Part shown: one piece after another, positions 36,428-47,447 of the stretch
Position numbering within the stretch: the first letter of the stretch is position 1
Layout of the letters: the number at the start of each line of letters is the position of its first letter
Origin: Pseudomonas alcaliphila JAB1
GTDB taxonomy: Bacteria; Pseudomonadota; Gammaproteobacteria; Pseudomonadales; Pseudomonadaceae
Reading direction: 5' to 3'
DNA length: 64,000 nt
Assembly (NCBI RefSeq): GCF_001941865.1
Contig: NZ_CP016162.1
Coordinates: forward strand, 4,773,501 to 4,837,500
The notes under the pieces: generated by a model
Database searches by the model: none
The model's input: the letters and a program-made list of their open reading frames with translations, nothing else
Told to the model about the DNA's origin: nothing
Translations under genes and position numbers: made by a program

Positions 36428-36892
36428 ATGCAAGGAAAGATCACATGGCTGCTGTGCAGCCTACTCGCCTGCAGCACCGCCAGCGCCGGCACCTATGAAT
36501 GGACCAGCGGCTGGGGTATGGGCGTCAGTGAGCACATGGTCGATGACGGCAATGGCAACGAGCTGAACATTTCCTGCCCGGACTATGAGGAAGATGGCGC
36601 CGTGCGCGCCTATGCCACCATCGCCGGCAAGCAGTACAGCTCGGAAGATGGCGTGATGTCGGCGGATCGCAGCTTCGACGTGATCGTCGATGGCGAGCAT
36701 TACAGCAATCCCTTCTTCACCGATTGTCGTGCCTGCGGTGCCAACTTCCCAAGTTTCTGGAAGGCACTGCGCCAGGCCAACCGCCTGCAGCTGGTGGCCG
36801 GCGGACACACGATCAATCTGCCGACAACCAATATCAGCAACGTTCTAGCGCCACTCGACAGCCCGGAAAACAGCTGTCGTTCGGCCTGGTAG
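36428..36892 (+). CDS. Secreted protein of unknown function
   Basis: A 154-residue protein with a signal peptide (MQGKITWLLCSLLACSTASA) and a mature domain with four cysteines (NISC, DCRAC, NSC). The start has AGAGGGA upstream, 24 bases after the zinc-ribbon gene, so the two may be co-transcribed. I do not recognise the family. Codon use is more like the core genome than like the leo genes. Confidence 0.72.
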   Translation: MQGKITWLLCSLLACSTASAGTYEWTSGWGMGVSEHMVDDGNGNELNISCPDYEEDGAVRAYATIAGKQYSSEDGVMSADRSFDVIVDGEHYSNPFFTDCRACGANFPSFWKALRQANRLQLVAGGHTINLPTTNISNVLAPLDSPENSCRSAW

Positions 36893-36960
36893 GAACAGCA
36901 GTGGAAAAAGGTATGGCCTGGAAACAAGCCCATCCTGCCTGACGATAACTGGAGAGCCTT

Positions 36961-37083
36961 ATGCTGAAAAACATCCTCGCCACCATTGGCCTCGCGGTCG
37001 TGGCCAAAGCTGCTTATGAACACTATTGCGAATATCGCGAGCTGAAGCGCGAGCGGGAGGAACGCGAAGGCAGACCGGCATAG
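36961..37083 (+). CDS. Very small protein with a hydrophobic N-terminus
   Basis: A 40-residue frame: MLKNILATIGLAVVAKAAYE, then a charged tail (HYCEYRELKREREEREGRPA). GGAG lies six bases before the ATG, and codon use is regular. It would be a membrane-anchored peptide with a helical charged tail. It lies 68 bases after the secreted protein gene. No known family. Confidence 0.55.
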   Translation: MLKNILATIGLAVVAKAAYEHYCEYRELKREREEREGRPA

Positions 37084-37173
37084 CAGATGTAGTTGTTGTG
37101 GGGGCCAGACCTATCGCCCGCCCTGGTATCGCTACACTCAACCCAGGCTACGGTCTATCAGCCTCGCGCCAGC

Positions 37174-37199
37174 AGGATCGCCCGCAAGCGGGCTCCTAC
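37174..37199. repeat. Single REP-like unit with GCCCGC-AA-GCGGGC palindrome
   Basis: AGGATCGCCCGCAAGCGGGC followed by TCCTAC, a half of the GTAGGAGC-type repeat family, in the gap before the terminator. Confidence 0.6.
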
Positions 37200-37206
37200 A
37201 AGAAAC

Positions 37207-37241
37207 AAAAAGCCCCGCCAGATCGCTCTGGCGGGGCTTTT
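37207..37241. terminator. Bidirectional rho-independent terminator between the small gene and typA
   Basis: AAAAGCCCCGCCAGA and TCTGGCGGGGCTTTT arms with a TCGC loop; runs of A and T on the two sides let it work in both directions, for typA (ending at 37271) and for the small genes upstream. Confidence 0.9.
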
Positions 37242-37270
37242 CATTTACAGCCGAGGCGAGTCGCTAAGCG

Positions 37271-39094
37271 TCAGGCCTTGTTGGCTTTCTTGGCAGCGCG
37301 GGTGCGCTCGCCTTCGTCGAGGATCTTCTTGCGCAGACGGATCGACTTCGGCGTCACTTCGCAAAGCTCGTCGTCCTGGATGAATTCCAGAGCCTGCTCC
37401 AGGGTGAAGCGAACCGGCGGTACCAGGGCAATGGTTTCGTCCTTGCCCGAAGCGCGCATGTTGTCGAGCTTCTTGCCCTTGGTCGGGTTCACGCCCAGGT
37501 CGTTGTCGCGGCTGTTCAGGCCGACGATCTGACCGTTGTAGATTTCCTGGCCGTGCTCGACGAACAGCTTGCCGCGCGCCTGCAGGGTTTCCAGGGAGTA
37601 GGTCAGCGCCTTGCCGGTGTCGATCGACACCAGTACGCCGTTCTGACGGCCAGACATGGTGCCCGGCTTGACGGTGTCGTAACGGTCGAAGATCGAGGTC
37701 AGGATGCCGGCGCCGTTGGTCAGGGTCAGGAACTGGTTACGGAAACCGATCAGACCGCGAGCCGGGATGTTGTATTCCAGACGCACGCGACCTTTGCCGT
37801 CCGGCGACATGTTGGTCAGGTCACCCTTACGCAGGCCCATTTCTTCCATGACCTTGCCCTGGGATTCTTCAGGGATGTCGATGGTGACGTTCTCGAACGG
37901 CTCCTGCTTGACGCCGTTCACTTCACGGATGATCACTTCCGGACGGCCAACGCCCATTTCGAAGCCTTCGCGGCGCATGGTTTCGATCAGTACCGAGAGG
38001 TGCAGCTCGCCACGGCCGGAGACCTTGAACTTGTCGGCGCTGTCGCCTTCTTCAACGCGCAGGGCCACGTTGTACAGCAGCTCCTTGTCCAGACGCTCCT
38101 TGATGTTGCGGCTGGTGACGAACTTGCCTTCCTTGCCGCAGAACGGCGAGTCGTTGACCTGGAAGGTCATCGACACGGTCGGCTCGTCGACGGTCAGCGG
38201 CTTCATCGCTTCGACGTGGTTGATGTCGCACAGGGTGTCGGAGATGAACAGCTGATCCATACCGCTGACGCAGACGATGTCACCGGCGGTGGCTTCTTCG
38301 ACGTCTACGCGGTGCAGGCCGTGGTGGCCCATCAGCTTGAGGATACGGCCGTTACGCTTCTTGCCGTCGACGTCGATGGCAGTCACCGGGGTGTTCGGCT
38401 TGACCTTGCCGCGAGCGATGCGGCCAACGCCGATAATGCCGAGGAAGCTGTTGTAGTCCAGCGCGGAGATCTGCATCTGGAACGGGCCGTCGAGGTCGAC
38501 GTTCGGTGCCGGTACGTGGTCGACGATGGCCTGGTACAACGGGGTCAGGTCTTCAGCCATGTCAGCGTGGTCGAGACCGGCGATGCCGTTCAGGGCGCTG
38601 GCGTAAACGACCTGGAAGTCGAGCTGCTCATCGGTGGCGCCGAGGTTGTCGAACAGGTCGAAGATCTGATCCATGACCCAATCCGGACGCGCGCCCGGAC
38701 GGTCGATCTTGTTGATCACGACGATCGGCTTGAGGCCGGCTTCGAAGGCCTTCTTGGTCACGAAGCGGGTTTGCGGCATCGGGCCGTCCTGGGCGTCGAC
38801 CACCAGCAGTACGGAGTCGACCATGGACATCACGCGCTCAACTTCGCCACCGAAGTCGGCGTGGCCGGGGGTGTCGACGATGTTGATGCGGTAGTCGTTC
38901 CACTTGATGGCGGTGTTCTTGGCCAGAATGGTGATGCCACGCTCTTTTTCCTGGTCGTTGCTGTCCATCACGCGCTCGTCGTTGAGCTCGTTGCGTTCCA
39001 GAGTGCCGGACTGACGCAGCAGGGCGTCGACGAGGGTGGTTTTGCCATGGTCGACGTGGGCGATGATGGCGATGTTGCGCAGATTTTCGATCAC
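37271..39094 (-). CDS. typA: Ribosome-binding GTPase TypA/BipA
   Basis: A 607-residue translational GTPase. G1 AHVDHGKTT (residues 12-20), G3 [11 protein letters not shown]4 NKIDRPGA; then the EF-G-like domains and the family-specific C-terminal domain ([28 protein letters not shown]). It helps 50S ribosomal subunit assembly and stress adaptation. The start at 39094 begins [17 protein letters not shown], as in the family. Next to thiI as in other Pseudomonas. Confidence 0.96.
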   Translation of the reverse strand: MIENLRNIAIIAHVDHGKTTLVDALLRQSGTLERNELNDERVMDSNDQEKERGITILAKNTAIKWNDYRINIVDTPGHADFGGEVERVMSMVDSVLLVVDAQDGPMPQTRFVTKKAFEAGLKPIVVINKIDRPGARPDWVMDQIFDLFDNLGATDEQLDFQVVYASALNGIAGLDHADMAEDLTPLYQAIVDHVPAPNVDLDGPFQMQISALDYNSFLGIIGVGRIARGKVKPNTPVTAIDVDGKKRNGRILKLMGHHGLHRVDVEEATAGDIVCVSGMDQLFISDTLCDINHVEAMKPLTVDEPTVSMTFQVNDSPFCGKEGKFVTSRNIKERLDKELLYNVALRVEEGDSADKFKVSGRGELHLSVLIETMRREGFEMGVGRPEVIIREVNGVKQEPFENVTIDIPEESQGKVMEEMGLRKGDLTNMSPDGKGRVRLEYNIPARGLIGFRNQFLTLTNGAGILTSIFDRYDTVKPGTMSGRQNGVLVSIDTGKALTYSLETLQARGKLFVEHGQEIYNGQIVGLNSRDNDLGVNPTKGKKLDNMRASGKDETIALVPPVRFTLEQALEFIQDDELCEVTPKSIRLRKKILDEGERTRAAKKANKA

Positions 39095-39244
39095 TGTGTG
39101 TATCTCGATCAGAGGATTCGGTGTGTCGCCCAGCCTGGACGACGAATATGAAGAAAACTGTTTCAGCGAGCTGAATGGGGTGTCGCCGCTGGCGAACGGT
39201 CGGGAGGGCGATGGCGGATACTTCCGCCATTAAGCCCCGGCGTT

Positions 39245-40699
39245 CTATGCCGGACGATAAACGCGCACATTGGCATGTCCCTCGCTCAGCAGATGGTGGG
39301 CATGCAGACGGCTCATCACGCCCTTGTCGCAATACAGCAGGTACTGGCGATTCTCATCCAGTTCCTTGAATTTGTTGTTCAACGCATAGAACGGCAGCGC
39401 CTGCACTTCGATACCCGGCACGTCTAGCGGCTCGTCTTCGGCGGCATCGGGGTGGCGGATATCGATGACGATCTGGCCGGCCAGCGCTTCACGTACTTCC
39501 TCGACCTGCACGTCCTTGCCCAGCTCGTCGATCACGCGGTCGATGGGCAGTTGGGTGGTGCGTTCGAGGGCGCGTTCGAGGATGGCCATGTCGAACTGCG
39601 CCTCCTCGTGCTCGATGCGGTAACCGCGCGCCTTGGTGGTCGGGTTGACCGAGATCACGCCGCAGTACTCAGGCATGTTCTTGGCGAACTCGGCGGTGCC
39701 AATGCGTGTGGCAGTGTCGATGATGTCCTGCTTGTGGCTGGCGATCAGCGGACGCATGACCAGCATGTCGGTGGCCGAATCGATCACCGCGAGGTTGGTC
39801 AGGGTCTGGCTGGAAACCTGGCTGATCGCCTCGCCGGTGACCAGCGCCTCGATCTGCAGCTTTTCGGCGACACGGGTGGCAGCGCGCAGCATCATGCGCT
39901 TGAGGATCACGCCCATCTGGCTGTTGTCGACCTTGCCGAGAATCTCGCCGACCACTTCCTCGAACGGCACGCTGACGAACAGCACACGCTGCGAGCGGCC
40001 GAACTTCTGCCATATATAGTGCGCCACTTCCATCACGCCCAATTCGTGGGCACGGCCGCCGAGATTGAAGAAGCAGAAGTGGCTGACCAGGCCGCGACGC
40101 ATCATCTGGTAGGCCGCCACGGTGGAGTCGAAGCCACCGCTCATCAGCACCAGGGTCTGCTCCAGCGAGCCCAGCGGGTAACCGCCGAGGCCTTCATGAC
40201 GGTTGTGCACCACGAACAGGCGCTGGTCGCGAATCTCCATGCGCACTTCGACGTCCGGCTTCTTCAGGTCGATGCCGGCAGCGCCGCACTCCAGGCGCAG
40301 GCGCGAACCGACGTGACGCTCGACGTCCATGGAGGAGAACCCGTGCTTGCCACCGCGCTTGCAGCGCACGGCGAAAATCTTGCCCGGTAACTGGTCGGCA
40401 TAGTGACGCTTGCAGTGCTCGGTAATCTCGTCCAGATCGCCCAGCGGGTATTCATTGACCTCGAGGAACAGACCGATACCCGGCGTGTTGCGCAGGCGTT
40501 CGGTCATCTCGGCGAGCAGCTTGGGATCGTCCAGATCGGTTTCGACCTCGAGGTTGTCCCAGACACCTGTCACCCGCAGTTCGGGGTCAAGATCGCGCAG
40601 CACGGAGCGAATGTTCTTCCCCAACTGGCGGATGAACTGCTTGCGCACCGGGCGGCTCTTGATGGTGATTTCCGGGAAAACTTTGACGATGAGCTTCAT
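39245..40699 (-). CDS. thiI: tRNA 4-thiouridine synthase with rhodanese domain
   Basis: A 484-residue protein: NFLD/THUMP domain (1-165), PP-loop ATPase with [11 protein letters not shown] (about 185), and a C-terminal rhodanese domain with the persulfide Cys in [11 protein letters not shown]. It makes s4U8 in tRNA, the near-UV sensor, and supplies sulfur for the thiamine thiazole. The start at 40697-40699 begins [19 protein letters not shown]; the in-frame ATG at 40762 is not family-like. It is divergent to glnA across 328 bases. Confidence 0.95.
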   Translation of the reverse strand: MKLIVKVFPEITIKSRPVRKQFIRQLGKNIRSVLRDLDPELRVTGVWDNLEVETDLDDPKLLAEMTERLRNTPGIGLFLEVNEYPLGDLDEITEHCKRHYADQLPGKIFAVRCKRGGKHGFSSMDVERHVGSRLRLECGAAGIDLKKPDVEVRMEIRDQRLFVVHNRHEGLGGYPLGSLEQTLVLMSGGFDSTVAAYQMMRRGLVSHFCFFNLGGRAHELGVMEVAHYIWQKFGRSQRVLFVSVPFEEVVGEILGKVDNSQMGVILKRMMLRAATRVAEKLQIEALVTGEAISQVSSQTLTNLAVIDSATDMLVMRPLIASHKQDIIDTATRIGTAEFAKNMPEYCGVISVNPTTKARGYRIEHEEAQFDMAILERALERTTQLPIDRVIDELGKDVQVEEVREALAGQIVIDIRHPDAAEDEPLDVPGIEVQALPFYALNNKFKELDENRQYLLYCDKGVMSRLHAHHLLSEGHANVRVYRPA

Positions 40700-40780
40700 G
40701 AATAGAGCGCCCGCTTGGGGGACGAAAAAACAGGGGCGCGGATTATAGCGGAAATTGTTCAAGCTTTGACCAAAAATACT

Positions 40781-40843
40781 GCACCACCCATATGACGCAC
40801 CAAAATGGATCTTTTGTGAAATTAAAGGCCCTTAAATGGTGCA
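40781..40843 (+). promoter_or_regulatory. NtrC-type half-sites upstream of glnA
   Basis: GCACCA at 40781, GCACCAAAATGG at 40797-40808 and TGGTGCA at 40837-40843 resemble parts of the NtrC site TGCACCA-N3-TGGTGCA. They lie 73-135 bases upstream of the -24 element, as enhancers should. None is a full palindrome, so each alone is weak. Confidence 0.6.
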
Positions 40844-40915
40844 AATATTTCTAGTGAATTGCCGCGCAGACGGCGCAGCACCTGAGTTTCGCGGCTTCTG
40901 CCCAATAAAGGGCAC

Positions 40916-40931
40916 TGGCATGCAATTTGCT
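40916..40931 (+). promoter_or_regulatory. Sigma-54 promoter of glnA
   Basis: TGGCATGCAATTTGCT has GG (40917-40918) and GC (40929-40930) exactly ten bases apart and near-consensus TGGCA and TTGC blocks. It is 97 bases before the glnA start. Confidence 0.85.
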
Positions 40932-41027
40932 CCCTTGTGAGGCAGGTCGCCCTGGAGGACTATCCCGCCGGGCTTCACCGCATCTTCAAGGCTTATCGAT
41001 AAGAGCCTTTTCCACCTGGAGGACAAC

Positions 41028-42434
41028 ATGTCTAAGGCTGTTCAACTGATCAAAGAACACGACGTGAAGTGGGTAGACCTGCGCTTCACCGATACCAAGG
41101 GCAAGCAGCACCACGTGACCATGCCGGCCCGTGACGCCCTGGACGACGATTTCTTCGAGCACGGCAAAATGTTCGACGGTTCCTCCATTCATGGCTGGAA
41201 AGGCATCGAAGCCTCCGACATGATCCTGATGCCGGTAGACGATACCGCCGTTCTGGACCCGTTCACCGAAGAGCCGACCCTTATCCTGGTCTGCGACATC
41301 ATCGAGCCGAGCACCATGCAAGGCTACGACCGCGACCCGCGCTCCATCGCCAAGCGCGCTGAAGAGTTCCTCAAAGGCACCGGCATCGGCGACACCGTAT
41401 TCGTTGGCCCGGAGCCCGAGTTCTTCATCTTCGACGAAGTGAAGTTCAAGTCCGACATCTCCGGCTCGATGTTCAAGATCTACTCCGAGCAAGGCTCCTG
41501 GATGACCGACGGCGACGTCGAAGGCGGCAACAAGGGCCACCGTCCAGCCGTCAAAGGCGGTTACTTCCCGGTTCCGCCGTGCGACCACGACCACGAAATC
41601 CGTACTGCCATGTGCAACGCCATGGAAGAAATGGGCCTGGTCGTCGAAGTGCACCACCACGAAGTAGCCACTGCCGGTCAGAACGAAATCGGCGTGAAGT
41701 TCAACACCCTGGTCGCCAAGGCTGACGAAGTTCAGACCCTGAAGTACTGCGTGCACAACGTAGCCGACGCCTACGGCAAGACCGCTACCTTCATGCCGAA
41801 GCCGCTGTACGGCGACAACGGTTCGGGCATGCACGTGCACATGTCGATCTCCAAAGACGGCAAGAACACCTTCGCTGGCGAAGGCTATGCCGGCCTGTCC
41901 GAGACCGCTCTGTACTTCATCGGCGGCATCATCAAGCACGGTAAGGCCCTGAACGGCTTCACCAACCCGTCGACCAACTCCTACAAGCGTCTGGTTCCGG
42001 GCTTCGAAGCACCGGTGATGCTGGCCTACTCGGCTCGCAACCGCTCCGCCTCGATCCGTATCCCGTACGTTGCCAGCCCGAAAGCCCGCCGCATCGAAGC
42101 GCGCTTCCCGGACCCGGCTGCCAACCCGTACCTGGCCTTCGCTGCTCTGCTGATGGCCGGTATCGACGGCATCCAGAACAAGATCCACCCGGGCGATGCG
42201 GCCGACAAGAACCTGTACGACCTGCCGCCGGAAGAAGGCAAGCTGATCCCGCAAGTCTGCGGCAGCCTGAAAGAAGCCCTGGAAGAGCTGGACAAGGGCC
42301 GCGCGTTCCTGACCAAGGGCGGCGTGTTCTCCGACGACTTCATCGATGCCTACATCGAGCTGAAATCCGAAGAAGAAATCAAGGTACGTACCTTCGTACA
42401 CCCGCTGGAATACGACCTGTACTACAGCGTCTAA
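41028..42434 (+). CDS. glnA: Glutamine synthetase, type I
   Basis: A 468-residue GS-I beta enzyme making glutamine from glutamate, ammonia and ATP. Visible: [44 protein letters not shown], and the adenylylation-site region [10 protein letters not shown] with Tyr397 or close. The start follows CTGGAGGACAAC. The upstream sigma-54 promoter and NtrC sites give nitrogen control by the ntrBC genes 1.7 kb downstream. Confidence 0.97.
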   Translation: MSKAVQLIKEHDVKWVDLRFTDTKGKQHHVTMPARDALDDDFFEHGKMFDGSSIHGWKGIEASDMILMPVDDTAVLDPFTEEPTLILVCDIIEPSTMQGYDRDPRSIAKRAEEFLKGTGIGDTVFVGPEPEFFIFDEVKFKSDISGSMFKIYSEQGSWMTDGDVEGGNKGHRPAVKGGYFPVPPCDHDHEIRTAMCNAMEEMGLVVEVHHHEVATAGQNEIGVKFNTLVAKADEVQTLKYCVHNVADAYGKTATFMPKPLYGDNGSGMHVHMSISKDGKNTFAGEGYAGLSETALYFIGGIIKHGKALNGFTNPSTNSYKRLVPGFEAPVMLAYSARNRSASIRIPYVASPKARRIEARFPDPAANPYLAFAALLMAGIDGIQNKIHPGDAADKNLYDLPPEEGKLIPQVCGSLKEALEELDKGRAFLTKGGVFSDDFIDAYIELKSEEEIKVRTFVHPLEYDLYYSV

Positions 42435-42468
42435 GCCAGTCTCGCGCCGCCCTCGTGCGGCGCGTTTC

Positions 42469-42505
42469 AAAAGCCCTGCCCGGTTCTGCCTGGCGGGGCT
42501 TTTTT
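42469..42505 (+). terminator. Rho-independent terminator after glnA
   Basis: AAAAGCCCTGCC and GGCGGGGCTTTT arms followed by TTTT. A small GCGCCGC...GCGGCGC hairpin precedes it at about 42444-42464. Confidence 0.9.
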
Positions 42506-42531
42506 ATGGACACGCAGCGGCACCATGCCCT

Positions 42532-42597
42532 GTAGGAGCGAGCATCGCGAGCGAACCTGGCGACCTGAAGAGCTTCGCTCGCGACGCTCGCTCCTAC
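42532..42597. repeat. REP-like inverted pair, GTAGGAGCGAGC family
   Basis: GTAGGAGCGAGCATCGCGAG at the left, mirrored by GCGACGCTCGCTCCTAC at the right. It lies between the glnA terminator and the first DUF4124 gene. Confidence 0.8.
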
Positions 42598-42710
42598 GGC
42601 AGATCCGAGTCCACTTTTTGTAGCCAAACATCACAGCCATGGCGCCCTGCGCTTGCCAGGAACCGCCAGCAGTGCAAGGCTTAGCGCATCATCCGCGGAA
42701 GGATCGGCCC

Positions 42711-43277
42711 ATGCGCCCGCTACTCGCCTGCCTGCTGCTTGCCCTGGCCTTGCCGGCCAGTGCGCAGATCTACAAATACACCGACGCCAACGGCAACACG
42801 GTCTTCACCAACCAGCCGCCCGATGGCACAGCAGCCGAAAGCGTCAACCTGCCACCAACCAATACGGTAGAGATGCAGATACCCAGCATTCCTGCGGACA
42901 CCAGCGGCGACACCTCAGCACAGAGCGCGGCCCCTTACTCCGTGTTGAGCCTGACCGGTATCCCGGATGATGAAGCCATGCGCGCCAACAACGGCACCTT
43001 CGTCGTCGGGGTGAACATCCAGCCACGTCTGCAACCCGGCCACCAGCTACGGCTGATTCTCGATGGCGAGCCATACGGCCAGGCCAGCAACGTACCGAGC
43101 CTGCAGCTGACCAATGTCGAGCGCGGCGAACACAGCCTGGCGGTGGCAGTGGTCTTGGGTGACCGCATCATCCAGCAGAGCGCCACCGAAACCTTTACCG
43201 TGCAGCGCATCAGCGTCAACAGCCCTGCCCGCCCACCTGTCACGCCACCGCGTCCGACCCCAAGACCTGCGAACTGA
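42711..43277 (+). CDS. Secreted DUF4124-domain protein, first of a tandem pair
   Basis: A 188-residue exported protein. The start at 42711 gives the signal peptide MRPLLACLLLALALPASAQ; then the DUF4124 motif IYKYTDANGNTVFTNQPP (about 20-37), a Pro/Thr linker, and a beta-rich domain with LILDGEPYGQ and ERGEHSLAVAVV. The tail is Pro-rich. Five bases separate it from a second gene of the same architecture. DUF4124 proteins are envelope proteins of unknown role. An ATG at 42639 would bury the signal peptide. Confidence 0.85.
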   Translation: MRPLLACLLLALALPASAQIYKYTDANGNTVFTNQPPDGTAAESVNLPPTNTVEMQIPSIPADTSGDTSAQSAAPYSVLSLTGIPDDEAMRANNGTFVVGVNIQPRLQPGHQLRLILDGEPYGQASNVPSLQLTNVERGEHSLAVAVVLGDRIIQQSATETFTVQRISVNSPARPPVTPPRPTPRPAN

Positions 43278-43282
43278 TCACG

Positions 43283-43900
43283 ATGCGTACACTGCTGCTC
43301 TGCCTGCTGTTCATCACCCAAGCAGCTTCGGCTCAGGTCTATACCTATATCGATGCTGAAGGTAACCGCGTTTTCACTGACAAACCGCGCAGCAGCAATG
43401 CCGAACGGGTGATGCTCGCGCCGTCCAACAGCGCGCAAATGAGCCAGACCCCGCCCACGGTGCGCATGGCCCCGCCACCTGCGGTTAGCAAACCGACCGT
43501 GCACTATCAGCTGCTGCGCATTCTGGTGCCGGAGCCGGACGCCTCGATCCATAACGGTTCCGGCGACATGATCGTCACCCTCAACAGCGAGCCGGGTCTG
43601 CTGCCTGGCCACAGCTATCGGCTGCTGCTCAATGGCGAGCCACAGGGCGAGACAAGCCGCAGCCCGGTCTTCTCCCTGCAGCACGTCGACCGCGGCACGC
43701 ACCAACTGGTGGCAGAAATCATCGACTCCGCTGGGCTCATCGTCGAACGCACACCAGCACAGCCCTTCCACATGCACCGCATGAGCCTGGCGCAGAAGCG
43801 CAAGGTCAACCCGTGCAAGAAAGATGAATACGGCGTTCGCCCCGAGTGCCCGCTGAAAGACAAGCCCAAGGAAAAGGCCAGCATCCTTCCTTTCCTCTGA
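43283..43900 (+). CDS. Secreted DUF4124-domain protein, second of a tandem pair
   Basis: A 205-residue paralogue of the preceding gene: signal peptide MRTLLLCLLFITQAASAQ, DUF4124 motif VYTYIDAEGNRVFTDKPR, and the matching C-terminal motifs LLLNGEPQGE and DRGTHQLVAEII. It ends with a Lys-rich tail and a CKKDEYGVRPEC pair of cysteines. The two are clearly a tandem duplication and form one operon. Its stop lies five bases before the NtrC-type palindrome. Confidence 0.85.
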   Translation: MRTLLLCLLFITQAASAQVYTYIDAEGNRVFTDKPRSSNAERVMLAPSNSAQMSQTPPTVRMAPPPAVSKPTVHYQLLRILVPEPDASIHNGSGDMIVTLNSEPGLLPGHSYRLLLNGEPQGETSRSPVFSLQHVDRGTHQLVAEIIDSAGLIVERTPAQPFHMHRMSLAQKRKVNPCKKDEYGVRPECPLKDKPKEKASILPFL

Positions 43901-43904
43901 AAGC

Positions 43905-43929
43905 AGATTGCACCTTAATGGTGCAATCT
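43905..43929. promoter_or_regulatory. NtrC-type palindrome upstream of ntrB
   Basis: Perfect ten-base arms AGATTGCACC and GGTGCAATCT around TTAAT. The core TGCACC-N5-GGTGCA is the NtrC consensus shape. It lies about 115 bases upstream of the -24 element below and is followed by another half-site, GCGCACCACC. Confidence 0.78.
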
Positions 43930-44041
43930 GGCGCACCACCTCCTAAGCTCTCCCTGTTTTGGGTCGCTTTTCCCCGCCCGGCCTCGCCCCTGCACCACCA
44001 AAACCTGGCAGACCGCACAAATAATGCGTCTTTTCGGGGCC

Positions 44042-44058
44042 TTGGTTTGCTTCTTGCA
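44042..44058 (+). promoter_or_regulatory. Sigma-54 promoter of ntrB
   Basis: TTGGTTTGCTTCTTGCA has GG (44044-44045) and GC (44056-44057) ten bases apart and a good TTGCA at -12; the -24 block (TTGGTTT) is weaker. It ends 31 bases before the ntrB start, so ntrBC has its own autoregulated promoter. Confidence 0.72.
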
Positions 44059-44089
44059 TTTTCCTGCCCATTGCCGGAAAGCACTGCCT

Positions 44090-45174
44090 ATGACCATCAA
44101 TGACGCGTTGCACCGCCTGCTACTCGACAACCTGACCACCGCTACCCTGCTGCTCAACAGCCAGCTGTGCCTTGAGTACATGAACCCGGCGGCGGAAATG
44201 CTACTGGCCGTCAGCGGCCAGCGCAGCCATGGTCAGTTCATCAGCGACCTGTTCACCGAATCGCCCGAGGCGCTGTCATCCTTGCGCCAGGCGGTGGAGC
44301 AGGCACATCCGTTCAACAAGCGTGAAGCCGTACTGACCTCGGTCACTGGCCAGACGCTGACCGTGGACTACGCCGTCACCCCACTGTTCAGCAAGGGTGA
44401 AACCCTGCTGCTGCTGGAGGTGCACCCGCGTGATCGCCTGCTGCGCATCACCAAGGAAGAGGCGCAGCTGTCCAAGCAGGAAACCACCAAACTGCTGGTG
44501 CGCGGCCTGGCCCACGAAATCAAGAATCCACTCGGCGGCATTCGCGGCGCAGCACAACTGCTGTCGCGCGAACTGCCCAACGAAGAGCTCAAGGACTACA
44601 CCAACGTCATCATCGAAGAGGCCGACCGCCTGCGTAACCTGGTCGACCGCATGCTCGGTTCGAACAAGCTGCCGTCGCTGGCAATGACCAATATCCACGA
44701 GGTGCTGGAGCGCGTCGCCAACCTGATCGAAGCGGAAAGCCAGGGCGGCATCACTTTGGTGCGCGACTACGACCCAAGCATCCCCGACCTGCTGATCGAC
44801 CGCGAGCAGATGATCCAGGCCGTGCTCAATATCGTGCGCAACGCCATGCAGGCCATCGCCGGGCAGAAGCACGACATGGGCCTCGGGCGCATCAGCCTGC
44901 GTACCCGCACCCTGCGCCAGTTCACTATCGGCCACACCCGTCACCGCCTGGTGGTCAAGGTCGAGATCATCGACAACGGCCCCGGCATCCCGCCTGAGCT
45001 GCAGGAAACCATCTTCTATCCCATGGTCAGCGGGCGTGCCGACGGCACCGGCCTGGGCCTGGCCATCACCCAGAACATCATCAGTCAGCACCAGGGCCTG
45101 ATCGAGTGCGAGAGCTATCCCGGCCACACCGTATTCTCGATCTTCCTACCGCTGGAACAAGGAGCGCCCACGCC

Positions 45175-45178
<4 letters not shown>
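44090..45178 (+). CDS. ntrB: Nitrogen regulation sensor kinase NtrB (NR-II)
   Basis: A 362-residue cytoplasmic kinase: N-terminal PAS-like domain (about 8-115), H-box GLAHEIKNPLGGIRGA with phospho-acceptor His142, and the ATP-binding boxes NIVRNAMQAI, IDNGPGIPPEL and GTGLGLAITQNI. It responds to PII protein and controls NtrC phosphorylation. The start at 44090 begins MTINDALHRLLLDNLTTATL; it overlaps ntrC by four bases. Confidence 0.95.
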
Positions 45179-46608
<1,430 letters not shown>

Positions 46609-46624
46609 TCCCGCCAGCGTTACG

Positions 46625-46653
46625 AAAAAGGGCATCCCGTGGGATGCCCTTTT
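46625..46653 (+). terminator. Rho-independent terminator after ntrC
   Basis: AAAAAGGGCATCCC-GT-GGGATGCCCTTTT, 17 bases after the ntrC stop. Confidence 0.9.
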
Positions 46654-46660
46654 CATTTCT

Positions 46661-46681
46661 CCCGGATTGCATCCGGGCTAC
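46661..46681. repeat. Single REP-like unit, CCCGGATTGCATCCGGG family
   Basis: CCCGGATTGCATCCGGGCTA plus C, directly behind the ntrC terminator; same family as 471-530. Confidence 0.7.
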
Positions 46682-46691
46682 GGGACTGTCT

Positions 46692-46871
46692 CCCCTCTCC
46701 CGCTTGCGGGGCTTGAGCGGAAATAGCGAAGCATCGCTTCGCCCGCCCAAGCGCCCTGAGCTCTGCGAGGGGCCGGGGCGCAGAGCGGGGGCCGGGGGAG
46801 AGGGTCTATCCGGTAACACCGAATCGCCTGAACCACCCTCTCCCCAACCCTCTCCCATAAATGGGAGAGGG
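46692..46871. repeat. CTCTCCC-type inverted repeat element
   Basis: CCCCTCTCCCGCTTGCGGGG at the left and CCCTCTCCCATAAATGGGAG at the right enclose about 140 bases containing GGGGAGAGGG and CCCTCTCCCC inner arms. Third copy of the type seen at 15718-15815 and 19836-19979. It lies between ntrC and the convergent TM2 gene, and 46609-46901 holds no gene. Confidence 0.7.
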
Positions 46872-46901
46872 GGCAGACCGTGCAAATCACTTGCCTCTGA
46901 C

Positions 46902-47300
46902 TCAACCGCGCTGTGCGTTCTTGATCGAGATCTGCGTATTGAGCGTCCAGAAGTCGTAGAGCACGCCGATCAGGAACAGGCCGCCAGTGAACAGGTAGAT
47001 GATCCCGGTGATCCACTTGCCCTGGTACATGCGGTGCACACCGAACACGCCGAGGAAGGTCAGCAGGATCCACGCCACGTTGTAGTCCGTATCCCCCGCG
47101 GTAAAGCGCAGGTCGGCCTCGCGATCCATCGAGGGAATCAAAAACAGGTCAATGATCCAACCGATGAAGAACAATCCCAGGGTGAAGAACCAGATGGTGC
47201 CGGTGACCGGCTTGCCATAGTAGAAGCGGTGGGAACCGAGAAAACCGAAGATCCACAGCAGGTAACCGATCAGCTTGCTGTGCGTATCCTGTCGTTGCAT
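46902..47300 (-). CDS. TM2-domain membrane protein
   Basis: A 132-residue protein with two TM2 repeats: YLLWIFGFLGSHRFYYGKPV through GLFFIGWIIDLFLIP, and ILLTFLGVFGVHRMYQGKW through GGLFLIGVLYDFW. Each has the glycine-rich first helix, the DRF-like HRF/HRM turn and a second helix, so four membrane spans. The start at 47298-47300 follows AAGGAGTTCGCC. The function is unknown. It is divergent to the LexA-controlled gene. Confidence 0.88.
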   Translation of the reverse strand: MQRQDTHSKLIGYLLWIFGFLGSHRFYYGKPVTGTIWFFTLGLFFIGWIIDLFLIPSMDREADLRFTAGDTDYNVAWILLTFLGVFGVHRMYQGKWITGIIYLFTGGLFLIGVLYDFWTLNTQISIKNAQRG

Positions 47301-47414
47301 GGCGAACTCCTTGTGCGAGATGCAGCTATGACGCTGCGCGCCGAGTGAAGGTTTCATTTGTGCCGAAACAGCGCAACACAACGAATGGCTTGATAGCTGT
47401 ACGACGCCCATATA

Positions 47415-47430
47415 CTGTATAAAAAAACAG
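47415..47430. promoter_or_regulatory. LexA box
   Basis: CTGTATAAAAAAACAG is CTG-N10-CAG with an AT-rich centre, matching the gammaproteobacterial SOS box CTGTATATATATACAG at 13 or more of 16 positions. It lies 18 bases before the radical-SAM gene start, so it would overlap the promoter or transcription start. Confidence 0.88.
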
Positions 47431-47447
47431 TATAGATATCGCCTGCC

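Noticed and set aside
37553..39151. A 532-codon open frame on the + strand opposite typA
   Set aside because: Same shadow effect; the minus strand holds a complete, highly conserved TypA.
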